In this document: positions 53,801 through 64,000 of the stretch, piece by piece
Numbering within the stretch: position 1 is the stretch's first letter
How the letters are laid out: every line of letters starts with the position of its first letter
Origin: Gambelia wislizenii
Taxonomy: Eukaryota; Chordata; Lepidosauria; Squamata; Crotaphytidae
Reading direction: 5' to 3'
Length of the DNA: 64,000 nt
NCBI GenBank assembly: GCA_030847615.1
Contig: JAUMIR010000005.1
Span: 166,312,596 to 166,376,595, forward strand
Position numbers and translations under genes: made by a program
Notes under the pieces: model-generated
What the model saw: the letters and a program-made list of their open reading frames with translations, nothing else
The model's database searches: none
What the model was told of the DNA's origin: nothing

Positions 53801-55505
53801 AGGGGAATGGACTAAGTCTAGTAGTTTCTGACTGTTCTTCTCTCCCTCATAGGCCACAGCACTGGCAATTGGAGGAGAGGGAGGACCCCTCATCAGCCTC
53901 TGAGGCAAAAACAAAATGGAGATGTGCTTGCTTCTTCTTCTCCCCCTCTGAGGGCAGAGCAGTGGCAGTTAGAATATGGAGAGAGGGACACTCATCAGCC
54001 TTGGGCCAAGGCATAATGGAGATGTGCCTGGCTGGATAACATAAATAGTGTAGCATAAAACTGTGCTTGTGGAGATATACTTTGGATTCTGCTGTGTAAT
54101 CCAATGTGTTGAATGACTAAGCTCACAAATGAAATGTGCAACTGAATGTGCTACCAAATGCACTACTGGAGTATTGTTTTTAATTTCATCAAGGCAGAAG
54201 AATGAATATTAACTGACAATGTGTATCTGGGTGTGCAATAGAGCCCATCTGCAGCTCTACTTATTCAACTTTCAACTGTATGTGGATGTTACAAATTGGA
54301 CAAAAATGTCAGCTGCTTCTGTAAGAGAACTTGCATATGCATAAGACACCAGCAGAATTTTAACCAATGTGTGAACGCTCCCCATAAATCTTAGTTCACA
54401 CATTGTATGCTTAAACCCTATGCACATTAACCAAAGACTAAGTCCCACTGAACTCATTGGTAAATACATCTGAGTTAAAAACAAACATGGTGGAACTGCA
54501 GTGTGAAACATTTGAACTTAATATTTCAACAGGAAAGGAATTACCTTCAAATGAGCAGGATGGAATTAGGTTCTTCTGTGCTTCACCAACTCATCTCTTT
54601 TCTACTGTAGAGGTACACTCCTCAGTCATGAGCCTAATGGCATCATTAATCTAACAGACTGATGTAGAAATGAATTGTATGGGGGAAAATCATTCTTTCA
54701 AAATTATAATGGAAAAATTTGTCCTGGTGAGAATAGGATTTACATTTAAGAGCCATTAGAAATCTGAAGAGGTAGGGAAGGGTTCCCCTCTCCTCCATTT
54801 GTTTTATTTTATTCTCCCCTGCTCTTTCACATTCCACCCTGAATTACTATGCCCAAGTACAAATCATTATGAATATTATGATAAAATAACCTCAGGATAT
54901 TTCTTTGCCAAAGCACAGGAAGAATTGATTAAATTAATTTTTTTTTACAGAGTTTAGAAAAGAAGGACAACTGGGAAGTTTCAAGTGATTGTTTGAAAAC
55001 CTGAGGAAAATTTATTCTGTCCTTATGCATGAACCACCTACTTTCTCCTTGCATTTACAATACATAACTTTTCTTGTAGAACAGTTTAGCAAAGATTAAG
55101 AATTATTCATATTATGGGTGATATGTCTATACATCTGTTATTGAAACACCCCCCCCAATATACTGATATGTTATATAAAGATTTTCATGCCTCAACAATC
55201 ATTCACTCAGTTACTAAGGCTTCAATCATAAATAATAAGCCTCATTGGGACTTAATTGTTCAGAGTAAAAATGAATAAAATTACACTGAAAGTCACTCAG
55301 CTATCAAAACTGTAGTTGAAGACAGATTTTATCCTAAATACAGCTGAAATCAAAATATTTGTCTTATATTTCCTCTAAACAGGTAAGTCACTACACCAGG
55401 GGTGAGATATCCAGACTTTTGAGGGCCATTGGGGCATTTTCACAGCCTCCAAACAATTTAAGGGGTTTTAAATTGTATCCTATAATGATTACCCTTTTCT
55501 CACAT
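53801..55505. other. Unassigned sequence, no gene seen
   Basis: 53870-54010 contains a diverged direct repeat of about 115 bp spacing: GGAGAGGGAGGACCCCTCATCAGCCT and GGAGAGAGGGACACTCATCAGCCT, each followed by AATGGAGATGTGC. The rest is A+T-rich with no motif. A C8 run lies at 55149-55156. Confidence 0.4.
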
Positions 55506-55693
55506 TGGACTTTTTCAGCAATCGCCAGTAAAATATGACGCTGGGAAGGAAAAATATCACGCTCAAATGTCCCAGCGGTACTGCAACAGTACCGCTGGGA
55601 AGAACATCGTTCGAAACTGGCGCCCTCTTGCGCAGCAGTGTCGCAACCTGGCGACGCTGCTTGCGTTACTTTTCTTCCATCTGAAAAAGTCCA
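55506..55693. mobile_element. CpG-rich MITE with 13-bp TIRs and a central palindrome
   Basis: TGGACTTTTTCAG at 55506-55518 and its exact reverse complement at 55681-55693 bound 188 bp. Inside, TCCCAGCGGTACTG and CAGTACCGCTGGGA form a perfect 14-bp stem around three bases (55570-55600). Many CpG sites survive (for example GGCGCC, GCGCAG, GGCGACG), unlike the surrounding DNA. No transposase. The 122-codon minus ORF across it (55391-55759) is chance. Confidence 0.75.
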
Positions 55694-55720
55694 TTGACTA
55701 GGAATATGAAATACTGTAGG

Positions 55721-55940
55721 GAGCCCTGGTGGCATAGTGGTTAAATACCAGTACTGCAAGCCACAAGGTTATGAGTTCAATCCCAGAGGGCTCCAAAGTT
55801 GATTCAGCCTTCCATAATTATGTAGGCTTGTAAAATAAGTATCCAGCTTTTTGGGGGCAATTAGCTAAAAAAATTGTAAACCACTTAGGGAGAGCTTCGG
55901 CACTGATAAGCAGTATATAAATATCAATGCTATTGCTCTT
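55721..55940 (+). mobile_element. tRNA-derived SINE, full head
   Basis: GAGCCCTGGTGGCATAGTGG has the pol III A-box (TGGCATAGTGG, 55730-55740), and ATGAGTTCAATCCC the B-box (55771-55784). CAGCCTTCCATAATTATGTA, GGGGGCAATTAGCTAAAAAA, TTGTAAACCACTTAGGGAGA and AAGCAGTATATAAATATCAA follow, with an ATGCTATTGCT end. It is the same head as the minus-strand SINE at 32612 but with the short tail. Confidence 0.85.
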
Positions 55941-56023
55941 GATACATGTGCAGATCAAAGACAGCTTGCTTATCAGGGGGAAATGTTTGAGGGGATAATA
56001 CTGTATCTGTAGAGCTTAGAAAA

Positions 56024-56888
56024 TCTCTCTCTCTCTCTCTCTCTCTGGCTTCTCTTCGCAAATGAAGATTCAGGAAGGACACATCCCGCGCTTTCTGCAA
56101 GCGCGCTGATGACTAAAAAGGCCAATCTGAGATAAACAAGTCCGGTTGCAGAAAGCACAGCAGAAGGTCTCCTTGGGTGATGTTTCTGGGTTGTGATTTT
56201 TTCTGTGTTGTCATTTCTCTTCAAGACTTGTTCGGCATGAGTTCTCAAATAAGGCTGCAGCATTGTGGATAGTGTATCTCAATGCCTCCCAATGTGAGGC
56301 CAGGGCGGAGCATTGTTGGTGATCAATTTGGCCGAGCCTGAGGTATTGTTTCAGGGAGTCCTTGTATCACTTTTTTTGGAGCACCCCTCTTACACTGACC
56401 TGTGGGGAGTTCACTATAGAATACTATTTTGGGGAGGTGATGGTCCTCCATCCTAGAAACATGCCCTGCCCAGCGCAGCTGTGTTCTCAATATCATGGCC
56501 TCAATGCTGGTGATCCCTGCTTGCTCAAGGACAGCAACATTTGTCACATAGTCAGTCCAGTGTATATTTAGGATTGTGCATAAACAGCGCTGATGGAAGC
56601 GTTCGAGGAGTCGTAGGTGGTGGCGATAGGTGACCCATGTTTCAGACCCATAAAGGAGAATAGACAGTACAATGGCTCTATACACACTGATATTTGTGTT
56701 TCACCTCAGGTGTTTATTACTCCAGACTCTTTTGTAAAGTCTTCCAAATGCTCTATATGCCTTTGCTAATCTGTGATCAATCTCTTTGTCAATCTTGGCA
56801 TCTGAGGAGATGATGCTTCCCAGGTAGGTGAACTGCTGAACGGACTTAAGCACAGAGTTGCCGATGGCAATGTGGGGGTGGGGGTGTA
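56024..56888 (-). mobile_element. 5'-truncated LINE with CCHC tail, copy 2
   Basis: A (TC)n run (56024-56046) is the reversed (GA)n 3' tail. Next come the zinc knuckle region (56090-56165), then RT C-terminal coding: SRMEDHHLPKIV, VLEQAGITSIEAM, HWTDYV and YGSETW in the 56323-56685 minus ORF, and AFGRLYKRVW further up. Similarity ends near 56888, before the FADD box. It is more than 90 percent alike, by eye, to the copy at 13619 over the shared part. Confidence 0.85.
56323..56685 (-). pseudogene. LINE RT C-terminal fragment, copy 2
   Basis: A 120-codon minus-strand stretch from YRAIVLSILLYGSETW to RKRGAPKK-like residues and beyond. The same segment as 13950-14435 but in a slightly better state (RTQLRWAGHVSRMEDH kept). 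It lacks the polymerase domain. Confidence 0.85.
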
Positions 56889-57200
56889 CATTTTTTTTTT
56901 AAAAAAAAGCAACCAACAATATTCATTGCAACACATTTTGGTTCAGGATAATGTGGGCACAATATCATAACTTTAAAAAAAGCTATTGCAACAGATAAGG
57001 CCACTGTTTTTTTCTTCAAATACTGAGTAATGTTCATTTCTTTTCTTAAAACATTGCTTTTTGGGAATATATGGTGGTAATGCCTTTTTTTGTTTCAGTT
57101 TTAGAAGTTGTTGTTCTTATTTGCTTTCTGGTTAGCAAGAGCCCCTCCACCCCTACCCCCAGTCATCAACAACTGTGCTCCAGCCTTGCAAACTCAGGGT
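56889..57200. other. Unassigned A+T-rich sequence
   Basis: A (T)10(A)8 stretch at 56890-56909 lies next to the 5' end of the LINE; nothing else is recognised. Confidence 0.4.
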
Positions 57201-57612
57201 TCATAGAATCATAGAGTTGGAAGAGACCACAAGGGCCATCCAGTCCAACCCCTTGCCATGAAGAAATACACAATCAAAGCACTCTGACAGATGGCCATCC
57301 ATCCTCTGTTGAAAAACCTCCAAAGAAGGAGGCTCCACTACACTTTGAGGCAGTGCATTCTACTGCCCAACAGCTCTTACTATCAGGGACTTCTTCCTAA
57401 TGTTTAGGTGGAATCTCTTTTCCTGTACTTTGAGTCCATTGTTCCATGTCCTAGTCACTGGAGCAGCAGAGAACAAGTTTGCTCCATCCTCAGTATGACA
57501 TCCCTTTAAATATTTAAACATGGATATCACATCACCTCTTAACCTTCTCTTCTTCAGGCTAAACACACCCAGCTCTCTAAGCCGCTCCTCATAGCTTTCA
57601 AAATCACACATA
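57201..57612 (-). mobile_element. CR1 LINE 3' end with RT C-terminus, copy 3
   Basis: It starts TCATAGAATCATAGAGTTGG, the reversed CR1 terminus. The minus ORF 57360-57611 (83 codons) begins in YEERLRELGVFSLKKRRLRG and continues through MFKYLKG, NLFSAAP, NNGLKVQEKRFHLNIRKK, the conserved C-terminal region of CR1 ORF2. It is the best preserved CR1 3' end here. Confidence 0.92.
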
Positions 57613-57708
57613 TAAATCAGAAATATTCTTGCTTGGGTGATTCTAATTTTGGTAATGATATATCTTTACACTTAATGATCTTATTTAGATCCCTTATAGC
57701 TGCAAGGA

Positions 57709-57745
<37 letters not shown>

Positions 57746-58852
57746 CTCCACCTACCTACCAACTACATTGCTGAATGACAAAACTGTTGATTATTTTAAA
57801 AAGATATGGAAGGCTACAATATAATTTTTGAAGAAATGTAATAGTAACATAGAGATAATTATATGTGATAGCATTTGAATGATATAGCAAGCGGGTGATT
57901 GTGGAGATTATAGCCATTCTTAGATTTGGCAATATGTAATCATATATTTTTAACAGTTGTTAGGTTAAGAATTTTTTTCATACTATAAGTGTGGTATAAT
58001 AGTACATAATTTGATATGGTTAAAATTTAAGGGGAAATTTAATATTTTGTTATAAACTTTCAACTGATAAATTGGAATCTTATTTTCTCTGTCTAGCATG
58101 TTGTTTTTTGTTGTGTGGTGTTAGGGATAGATTAGGAGGGAGAATAGGTGGGGGTTATTCTTCGTTTTAATTTTAGGGTTTATAATGTGTTTTGTCTTTT
58201 TTATTTTTCCCTTGTATGTTTTTTAGATTGCAAAATTTAGGTGCTGAAATAAAAATATATACCTAGCTGATTCTTGAACGTAACTTCAAAGTAATTTTAG
58301 AAATTTGTCATTCTTTAAATGATCAGTAACAATGAAATGCTGCTTTCAAAACTGGTGAGCAAATAAAAACAAGTACTGGTTATCTCCAGAGCTGTCCCAC
58401 TGTAACTCCCTATGTACCCTCAACTTCTTAAGGTAAATATTCAGAAAACTCAGTTTGTGGTATACTGGAAAGACTTTGCCAAGGAAGTCTGACAATCTGA
58501 ATTTCAAAAAAGGGAAAGAAGGATATGAAATTTATATCATGAGGAATGGATAAGGGTCTCCTGAATCCCAAAATTGCAGTGGTATTTTTCTTTCTTTGCA
58601 AATAAATGAATAATGATAACATCATCTCTGATTTCTTAACATAATTTATGTTATTGAGAAGGAAATTCTTGCCAAATGCCACCATCTACCAAAAGCATTT
58701 TCATTTTTAATTCTTAAAAAATGAATAAAACCAGGGTCAGGGCGGGGCGGGGGGGAGGTATGATGAAAGATAGCCTGGATTGCTGTGTTAACTAAGGCTT
58801 TCCATTTTTATAGAGATAATATCTCCTGTTTTTTGGAGACCTGGAGCACTTT
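57613..58852. other. A+T-rich sequence, no gene seen
   Basis: Holds the TATC repeat and a G-rich GGGGCGGGGCGGGG-like run near 58740-58757. 57780-58260 is strongly A+T/G biased on the plus strand (AATTTTTGAAG, TTTAGGG...), possibly a retroelement UTR ending AATAAAAATATA (58248-58259), which I cannot assign. Confidence 0.35.
57709..57746. repeat. (TATC)n microsatellite
   Basis: About nine TATC units, followed by a CCTACCTACC stretch. Confidence 0.95.
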
Positions 58853-59050
58853 CACACTGCACAGTTACAACACATGATTCTACTTTTAATTGTCAAGTTT
58901 CCATCCTATGGGATCCAGTTTAAGGAGCAGAATTTAGAATTCTCAGACAGAGAATGATAATGACTCACTAAACTCCAAACTCCAGGATTCCGCATGTTGC
59001 AGCCATGGCAGTTAAAGTGGAATCATAAAGGGGTTTTGTGAAAGCACCCC
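58853..59050. mobile_element. hAT-like MITE, family D, complete copy
   Basis: The left end GGAGCACTTTCACACTGCAC and the right end GTGAAAGCACCCC are imperfect inverted repeats (GG.G..CTTTCACA). The inner parts ACATGATTCTACTTTTAATT and AAAGTGGAATCATAAAGG also pair. AAACTCCAAACTCCAGGATTCC near the middle is typical of these elements. A truncated relative is at 24691-24892. Confidence 0.65.
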
Positions 59051-60214
59051 AGATCAAGGGAATAAAAATGTGTCTTTTTAAATGTAACCTTAAAGTTTGC
59101 CTTAATTTTTAATCCAGAAAATAAGAGAATTGGTATAGAAGTTAACTAACAATAAACATGGTTTCATTGGATTTTGTAAAAAAAAAAAAAAAAAAAAAGT
59201 GACGTAACTTATTTGCATTCCTCTAATACAGGATCCTAAATCAGTGCTATTAATTAAGAAAATATTACATGCTTTATTATTTGGATATGCTTCAACTCTA
59301 TGGAATTAAATAAATTGACTTCTGAATTCAGGTGCATAAAAGTGTGACACATTAAACCTGTTTTTGACATTTCTAAGAAAGAATAATGAAAATCCCTATC
59401 AAGGCAATATTACATCTTTCATGCTGATTTAGACTGCCACAGCATGAGTCACTAGCTGTTCTAGTACAGTCACCTTTCACTTCATGTGTTACAAATATTA
59501 CAGCAGATATTTTTACAAATTAATTAGCAATTTAAAACTTTATAAATAAAGTCAATTCAATAAAGACAAGACCTATTAAAATGCAAACTATTATTCAAGA
59601 TGACTTTTAAATAAGAAATGAACAGAAATGTTAAAGATTGACTGCAAGAACATCTTCAAAAACAATTTCTTGAATATTAATGATCAGCAAATGTCATTTC
59701 TGCTCCAATTACTACCAGTAATTAGGTTTTTTTTAATTATAGAAGAAGTGGAATTTTAATAAGGTCAGTTTTACGATTAGAGTTTTAGGGGGAAACCCTA
59801 ACTGTATTGTCCTTATATTGTATAAAACACGTAAGATGCATGCTAACAACTGTTGATTTTAATGTAAATAGCTGGAAACTTTAATTTTACTCATTTGGCA
59901 AGAAATAGAATTTTAATTAGATTAAGCTTCTGTTTAAAGCTGGGCAAACATTTTAATTAGGTCATCATTAGTTACATTCTTACATATGTTGTAGCACCCC
60001 AAGGTACCCCAACTTGGCAAGAGAGACCAATGTGAAAAAGTGAGATTCTAAGTCTATTGCTAACATAAATGGAGACAACCATTAGCATGCAGGTGGATAA
60101 CAGCAGTCGGCTGTAGATCTCAGCTCCACAGAATTGGATGGATGTCTTTTGAAGCCATTTGGTAAGTACTTGATACAGTCCCTTTTCCATAGTGGTGACT
60201 TAAATGTGAAACTC
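59051..60214. other. Repeat-poor A+T-rich stretch, candidate conserved non-coding DNA
   Basis: Apart from an A20 run (59180-59199) I see no repeat. 59380-59960 contains a high density of TAATTA/AATTAG/TTTAATTAG sites and TGATTTAGACTGCC-like unique text. The composition resembles homeodomain-rich developmental enhancers, but no factor or gene can be named. Confidence 0.35.
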
Positions 60215-60707
60215 AAGGTTCATCTACAGAAGCCAGAATACGCTGGCTCCCTGCTGGTGTATCCTGGCTGTGAATCAGGGCCGTTCCTCACCTGTTCCCT
60301 CCATGAAATGGACCAGAGTTCAGATGGGCACACCAGCCCATCGCTGCAGTGGCTACCACCATTTCCCTCTCCTGCCTGCAACATGTGACCAGGGCCCCTG
60401 CACTGCTTCAGAAGAGCAAAGCAGACTGTCAGCTGTTGTGATGGGCCAGCCTGCTGGGATGGGCTCCTGTGGACATGTGGTGCCTGATCATGTTCTTCCC
60501 AGGAGGAACAGATTAAAGCAGGCATTTAAAAAAAAAAAAACATGGTAAAGGGCCCTACCTGTTTTCCCTCTGTCTGAGCCCCATATTTGTCCTGGTGGTG
60601 GTGAGAGCTGCCTAGGAGCAGAATGGGGTAAAAGGCCTGCATTGTCAGGACTGCAGGGCTCTAAGACAAGGGAAAGATGGGGTATATTGCCTGTGTGGGT
60701 AAGCCTT
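60215..60707. mobile_element. hAT-like MITE, family C, copy 2
   Basis: The left end AAGGTTCATCTACAGAAGCC, the middle CACTGCTTCAGAAGAGCAAA, and the right end CTGCATTGTCAGGACTGCAG, GGTATATTGCC.. and AAGCCTT correspond in order to 31713-32234. An A13 run at 60529-60541 is specific to this copy. Overlapping ORFs of 84-101 codons on both strands are not real genes. Confidence 0.65.
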
Positions 60708-60927
60708 CACTCCTCAAGAAGGTTTGGCTGGGTCCTCATTATTGGGCTTCAGATAACTGATAACTATACTGCTCAGTTTAGGGTTCATTGGTCATCCCAC
60801 CTTGATTATAGAGGATTTTATCTTCTTCTTTGGTAATGTGTGTATTTCATCTATTTTCTTACCAGGTTTTTTTCATATGCTCAAGCATTCATTGAGTGTA
60901 GGGGTGAGTAAAAACTACATTAAATAC

Positions 60928-61424
60928 ATCTCTGGCTTTTCTTCACAGATGAAGATTCAGGAAGGACTCATCCCGTGCTTTCTGCAAGCGCGCTGATGAC
61001 TGAAAAGGCCAATCTGAGATAAACAAGTCCGGTTGCAGAAAGCACAGCAGAGGGTCTCCTTGGGTGATGTTTCTGGGTTGTGATTCTTTCTGTGTTGTCA
61101 TTTCTCTTCAAGACTTTTTTGGTGTGAGTTCTCAAATAAAGCTGCAGCATTGTGGATATTGCATCTCTATGCCTCCCAATGTGAAGCCAAGGCAGACCAT
61201 TGTTGGTGATCAATTTGGCCAAGCCTGGGATGTTGTTTCAGGGAATCCTTGTATCGCTTTTTTGGAGCACCCCTCTTACGCTGACCTGTGGCGAGTTCAC
61301 CGTAGAGTACTATTTTGGGGAGGCGATGGTCCTCCATCCTAGAAACATGCCCTGCCCAGTGCAGCTATGTTCTCAATATCATGGCCTCAATGCTGGTGAT
61401 CCCTGCTTGTTCAAGGATAATAAG
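60928..61424 (-). mobile_element. 5'-truncated LINE with CCHC tail, copy 3
   Basis: It starts TCTCTGGCTTTTCTTCACAG (reversed 3' end with a very short GA tail), followed by the zinc knuckle region and the LINE C-terminus up to GGCCTCAATGCTGGTGATCC and TTGTTCAAGGA near 61424. It shares this order with 13619 and 56024 but is shorter at the 5' end. No RT active site remains. Confidence 0.8.
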
Positions 61425-63370
61425 CTAAAGAACCACCTAATGGAAAAATTAAGTAAAAATAATGTTGAAAATTGCAATCTTAAATTCTTCAACCCACCGA
61501 CAACTTTGAAACTAAGAAAGGTTTTTAGGGTTGTAGGGTTGACCATTCTGCTTTTGGAAATCACAATGATTAAGAAGTGTGGGTCATAAAAACATTTCTG
61601 CTTCAGTGTGCTTTCTTTTTAAATGATTTAATTTTTTTATGCCATAGAGGAGCAAATGAGACACACGCTGAATTCTGAGATTTTAGAAGAGGATGGGAAT
61701 CACGTGGGCCTCCACATGTCATGGGATTCCAGGTCCCAACAGTTCTAGTCAGCATAGCTTGTGATGAGGAATATTGTGACTTGCAGTTTGATGACATCTA
61801 GACATCCACATGATTCCAGCATTAGAGGATAAATGTCTGTAGACAACTTTGGATTGAGAAACAATACCACTGAAGGGACAATGTTAATACATAATGGCTA
61901 GTGGGTTAAGGAAGAATAAGTAGGATTTATGGGAGACTCTTTCCCTAAAAGAAAAAGTTTCAGGAAGAGATATTTACACAGCAAATTAGTCTGATTAATT
62001 TCCCAGTTTTTGCTGGTATGTGTACCAGAGTCTTAGTAGGTTTAATATCCAATTCAAATTGTTTCACCAGAAATCTGCTTTCATTAAAATGAGCACATAG
62101 TGCTTTATGTCAGGATTTAGTCTAAACTGCTGACCACAGTTCATATCACAAAAGAATCTCAAGGAATCCCAGTCTTCACAGCACATTTACCATAGAACAA
62201 TCCAGGCATAATACTTTCCCACAAGTAATATGGTTTTTGTTTCTGAAGAATAGATTACTCAGTAAACAAGTAATGATGTATTTATGTACCTAGCTGGTTA
62301 ACCAACACCAGATGTGAAGAACGAGAATGGAAGGAAGGAATCTGATACTAAAGAGCACTTGAAAATGGTGTGCCTCACACACCAAGCTTTGATCCAAGGA
62401 CTCTGAGGAGAACTATATTATGGAGAGTAGCAAGAAAGGCTGCATTATGCAGAATAGCTACTATTCAGCAAAGATTGTTGTGTTCATTTCACTGCCATAA
62501 GCATAGCCAAGCCATATTTCCCAATTTAATCTCGTTCTCTTTCTACATACGAACACAGATGTGACAGAAAAAAATGTGGACTTAAAAAGATAATAACCTA
62601 AAATATAGTCTTTACACTTGACGTTTTGTCAGACTGGTACCTGACAATACTCCTCTCTCATTATTCATAGTTTTCTCCAAAAAAAAAAAAAAAAAAAAAA
62701 AGTGTATGTAATGAATTGAATGGAGGGAAAATTGTGGCAAATCTCTGTACCTAACAGCTAGACCTTTTTAGGTCTACTCCGTGAATGAAATAACAACAGC
62801 AACACACAGGATGACTTCTTCTGACATCCTTTTATCTGCAATGCTCAGTGCCAGGCAGGAGAGTGCTTCTTTAAGAGGACTGATCCACTGAGGAAATGGA
62901 AGAACTTGGAAAAGCCCACTGTGTCCATTTTGGAAACCCCCCTTTTCATAAAACCTTTCTAGTCGTTCCAATTTGGATTTCAGTTGCACCGAGAAAGCCC
63001 AAAGAGGAATTGCTCTATCTTGCCAGAACACAATGGATCAATTTGGTCATGCTTGGATCATGGACAAAATTCTTGGTGACATGCAGCTCACTACATGCAT
63101 ACTTTTTACAGCTGGCCAGACTGCTGTGGCTTATATAGATGCTTTAAATATGCCTTCTTATCAAAGGGTGGTTGCAGTACACTTAAACCTAAAATAAAGA
63201 TAAAGGCCAGTTGAACCATTTCCTGTTGTGTTTTTTAAGGTCAACATTAAGAACACAACACATCTCATCCCATGCATCCCTCTAAACTATTTGATCAACA
63301 AAGGATCCTCATAGAGATCTGGGAAACATTTTGCTCTTCTCTCTCTCAATGGGGAATGCATTATGAGGTA
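61425..63370. other. Unassigned sequence, no gene seen
   Basis: 61725-61800 (CATGGGATTCCAGGTCCCAACAG...TGACTTGCAGTTTGATGACATC) resembles the terminus of a decayed hAT-like element. An A24 run is at 62678-62701. ORFs at 62370-63197 lack motifs and overlap on both strands. Confidence 0.4.
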
Positions 63371-63624
63371 CAGTAGGGCTCCCATATCCACTGATTCATT
63401 ATCCACTGATTCAATTATCCTCTGGACACAAAACCAGCACACCTACCATAGAGTCTTCCTAGAAACTGTATCCTCTCTAGCCATTTCCTAGGTCCTCCAA
63501 GGCAACTCTATGGTATTTTAAACTGGAAGTCCTTTTATTCTCAGTGGCATTCACTATTATCCATGGTTTTTGGTATCCATGCTCCCCCAGAACCAATGCC
63601 CAGCAGATAAGGGCATTTCTATTG
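63371..63624. mobile_element. Tigger-like MITE, diverged copy
   Basis: CAGTAGGGCTCCCATATCCACT at the left and GCAGATAAGGGCATTTCTATTG at the right pair as imperfect inverted repeats, and both sides carry TA (63369-63370, 63625-63626). Internal TTATCCACTGATTCAATTAT and TTATCCATGGTTTTTGGTAT fit the Tigger pattern of ATCCA(C)GG-type blocks. No coding. Confidence 0.65.
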
Positions 63625-63670
63625 TATCTTTTTCTCAGAAAACAAGCACTTTGAGCACAAGACCCTAGAC

Positions 63671-64000
63671 AAGGGACTTGTCTAGATGAGCTATTTACCT
63701 CATCTTGGCCTGGTCATAGAGCCCTGCAGTCCTGGCGACACAGGGATTTTGCCCCATTTTCCCCCAGGTAGTACTCATGATCTCTGGAGGGCTGAGCCCC
63801 AAAGAGAGGACTGAGATGGGTTAAGCCCAATAATATGTGGGTTTTTTTTGTTGTTTTTTTTTGTTTTTTTAAACCTGCCAAAAATTTCTTCTTTCCAGAA
63901 AAACTGGACTGGGCCCCACATGATTGCAGGAGCCCTTACCAACATGCTAGCCCATCACTGCAGCTGCCACCTGCCTCACATTTTCTGAAACCAGGAAAGA
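63671..64000. mobile_element. hAT-like MITE, family C, copy 3, cut by the window end
   Basis: AAGGGACTTGTCTAGATGAG, CTATTTACCTCATCTTGGCC and AGAGCCCTGCAGTCCTGGCG are the reversed right end of 31713-32234. So this copy runs in the opposite orientation. CATGCTAGCCCATCACTGCA and the final TCTGAAACCAGGAAAG correspond to the middle of the family. A T-rich run (63841-63870) is copy-specific. The other end lies beyond the window. Confidence 0.7.

Noticed and set aside
55721..55800. Possible tRNA gene
   Set aside because: A- and B-boxes are present, but the sequence does not fold into a full cloverleaf and continues into a SINE body and tail.
56362..56571. Plus-strand ORF over the LINE, similar to those at 13899 and 61200
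   Set aside because: It looks conserved between three loci only because it is the antisense strand of the same LINE reverse transcriptase.

Overview
The window is non-coding DNA from a vertebrate, most probably a squamate reptile (a lizard; an iguanian would fit). This rests on the combination of transposable elements: CR1 LINEs with an SGNH-type ORF1, a BovB/RTE tail, a Penelope-like element, a chromodomain Ty3/Gypsy element, pogo/Tigger-like TA-flanked MITEs, several hAT-like MITE families and tRNA-headed SINEs. The species call is inference. I found no host protein-coding exon, host tRNA, rRNA, CRISPR array or bacterial-type operon. Every long ORF that I could interpret belongs to a decayed transposable element, and the rest look like chance ORFs.

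Layout. 1-2.4 kb: AT-rich unique sequence with an (AT)n run and a hairpin. 2.4-7.07 kb: a hAT-like element whose right end is cut by the 3' LTR of a minus-strand Ty3/Gypsy element (LTR 3514-3956, polypurine tract, chromodomain, integrase, RNase H, reverse transcriptase), which is frameshifted and lacks gag, protease and its 5' LTR. A solo LTR of the same family, with an exact 5-bp target duplication, is at 26733-27152. 7-15.3 kb: MITEs, including a dispersed family seen twice (8733-9296, 12835-13374), and a 5'-truncated LINE at 13619-14888 bounded by a 36-bp duplication. 15.5-31.6 kb: Penelope-like tails (one single, one inverted pair), Tigger-like MITEs, CR1 3' ends, a possible L1-like 5' region and mostly unique AT-rich DNA. 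31.7-38.7 kb: hAT-like MITEs, a full tRNA-SINE, a 329-bp near-perfect palindrome and a repeat-poor stretch. 39.1-44.0 kb: a long CR1 interrupted by two insertions, then a BovB fragment. 44-50 kb: SINE/LINE tails and repeat-poor, possibly conserved sequence. 50.4-51.6 kb: a 1.2-kb element with perfect 20-bp inverted ends that carries another MITE inside it. 52.8-64 kb: a Tigger-like MITE containing a GC-rich minisatellite, a CpG-rich palindromic MITE, a tRNA-SINE, two more truncated copies of the same LINE family, another CR1 3' end, and two more copies of the 31.7-kb MITE family, the last running off the window.

There is no operon or pathway here. What the sequence records is the order of insertions: Gypsy into hAT, MITE into MITE, SINE into CR1. 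The AT-rich, repeat-poor stretches (about 17.0-18.1, 37.2-38.4, 49.6-50.1 and 59.1-60.0 kb) are the places where host cis-regulatory DNA could lie, but that cannot be shown from one sequence. I found no convincing undescribed system. The most interesting items are a candidate relic hammerhead ribozyme in the Penelope-like tails, the long palindromes, and the nested-insertion chronology.
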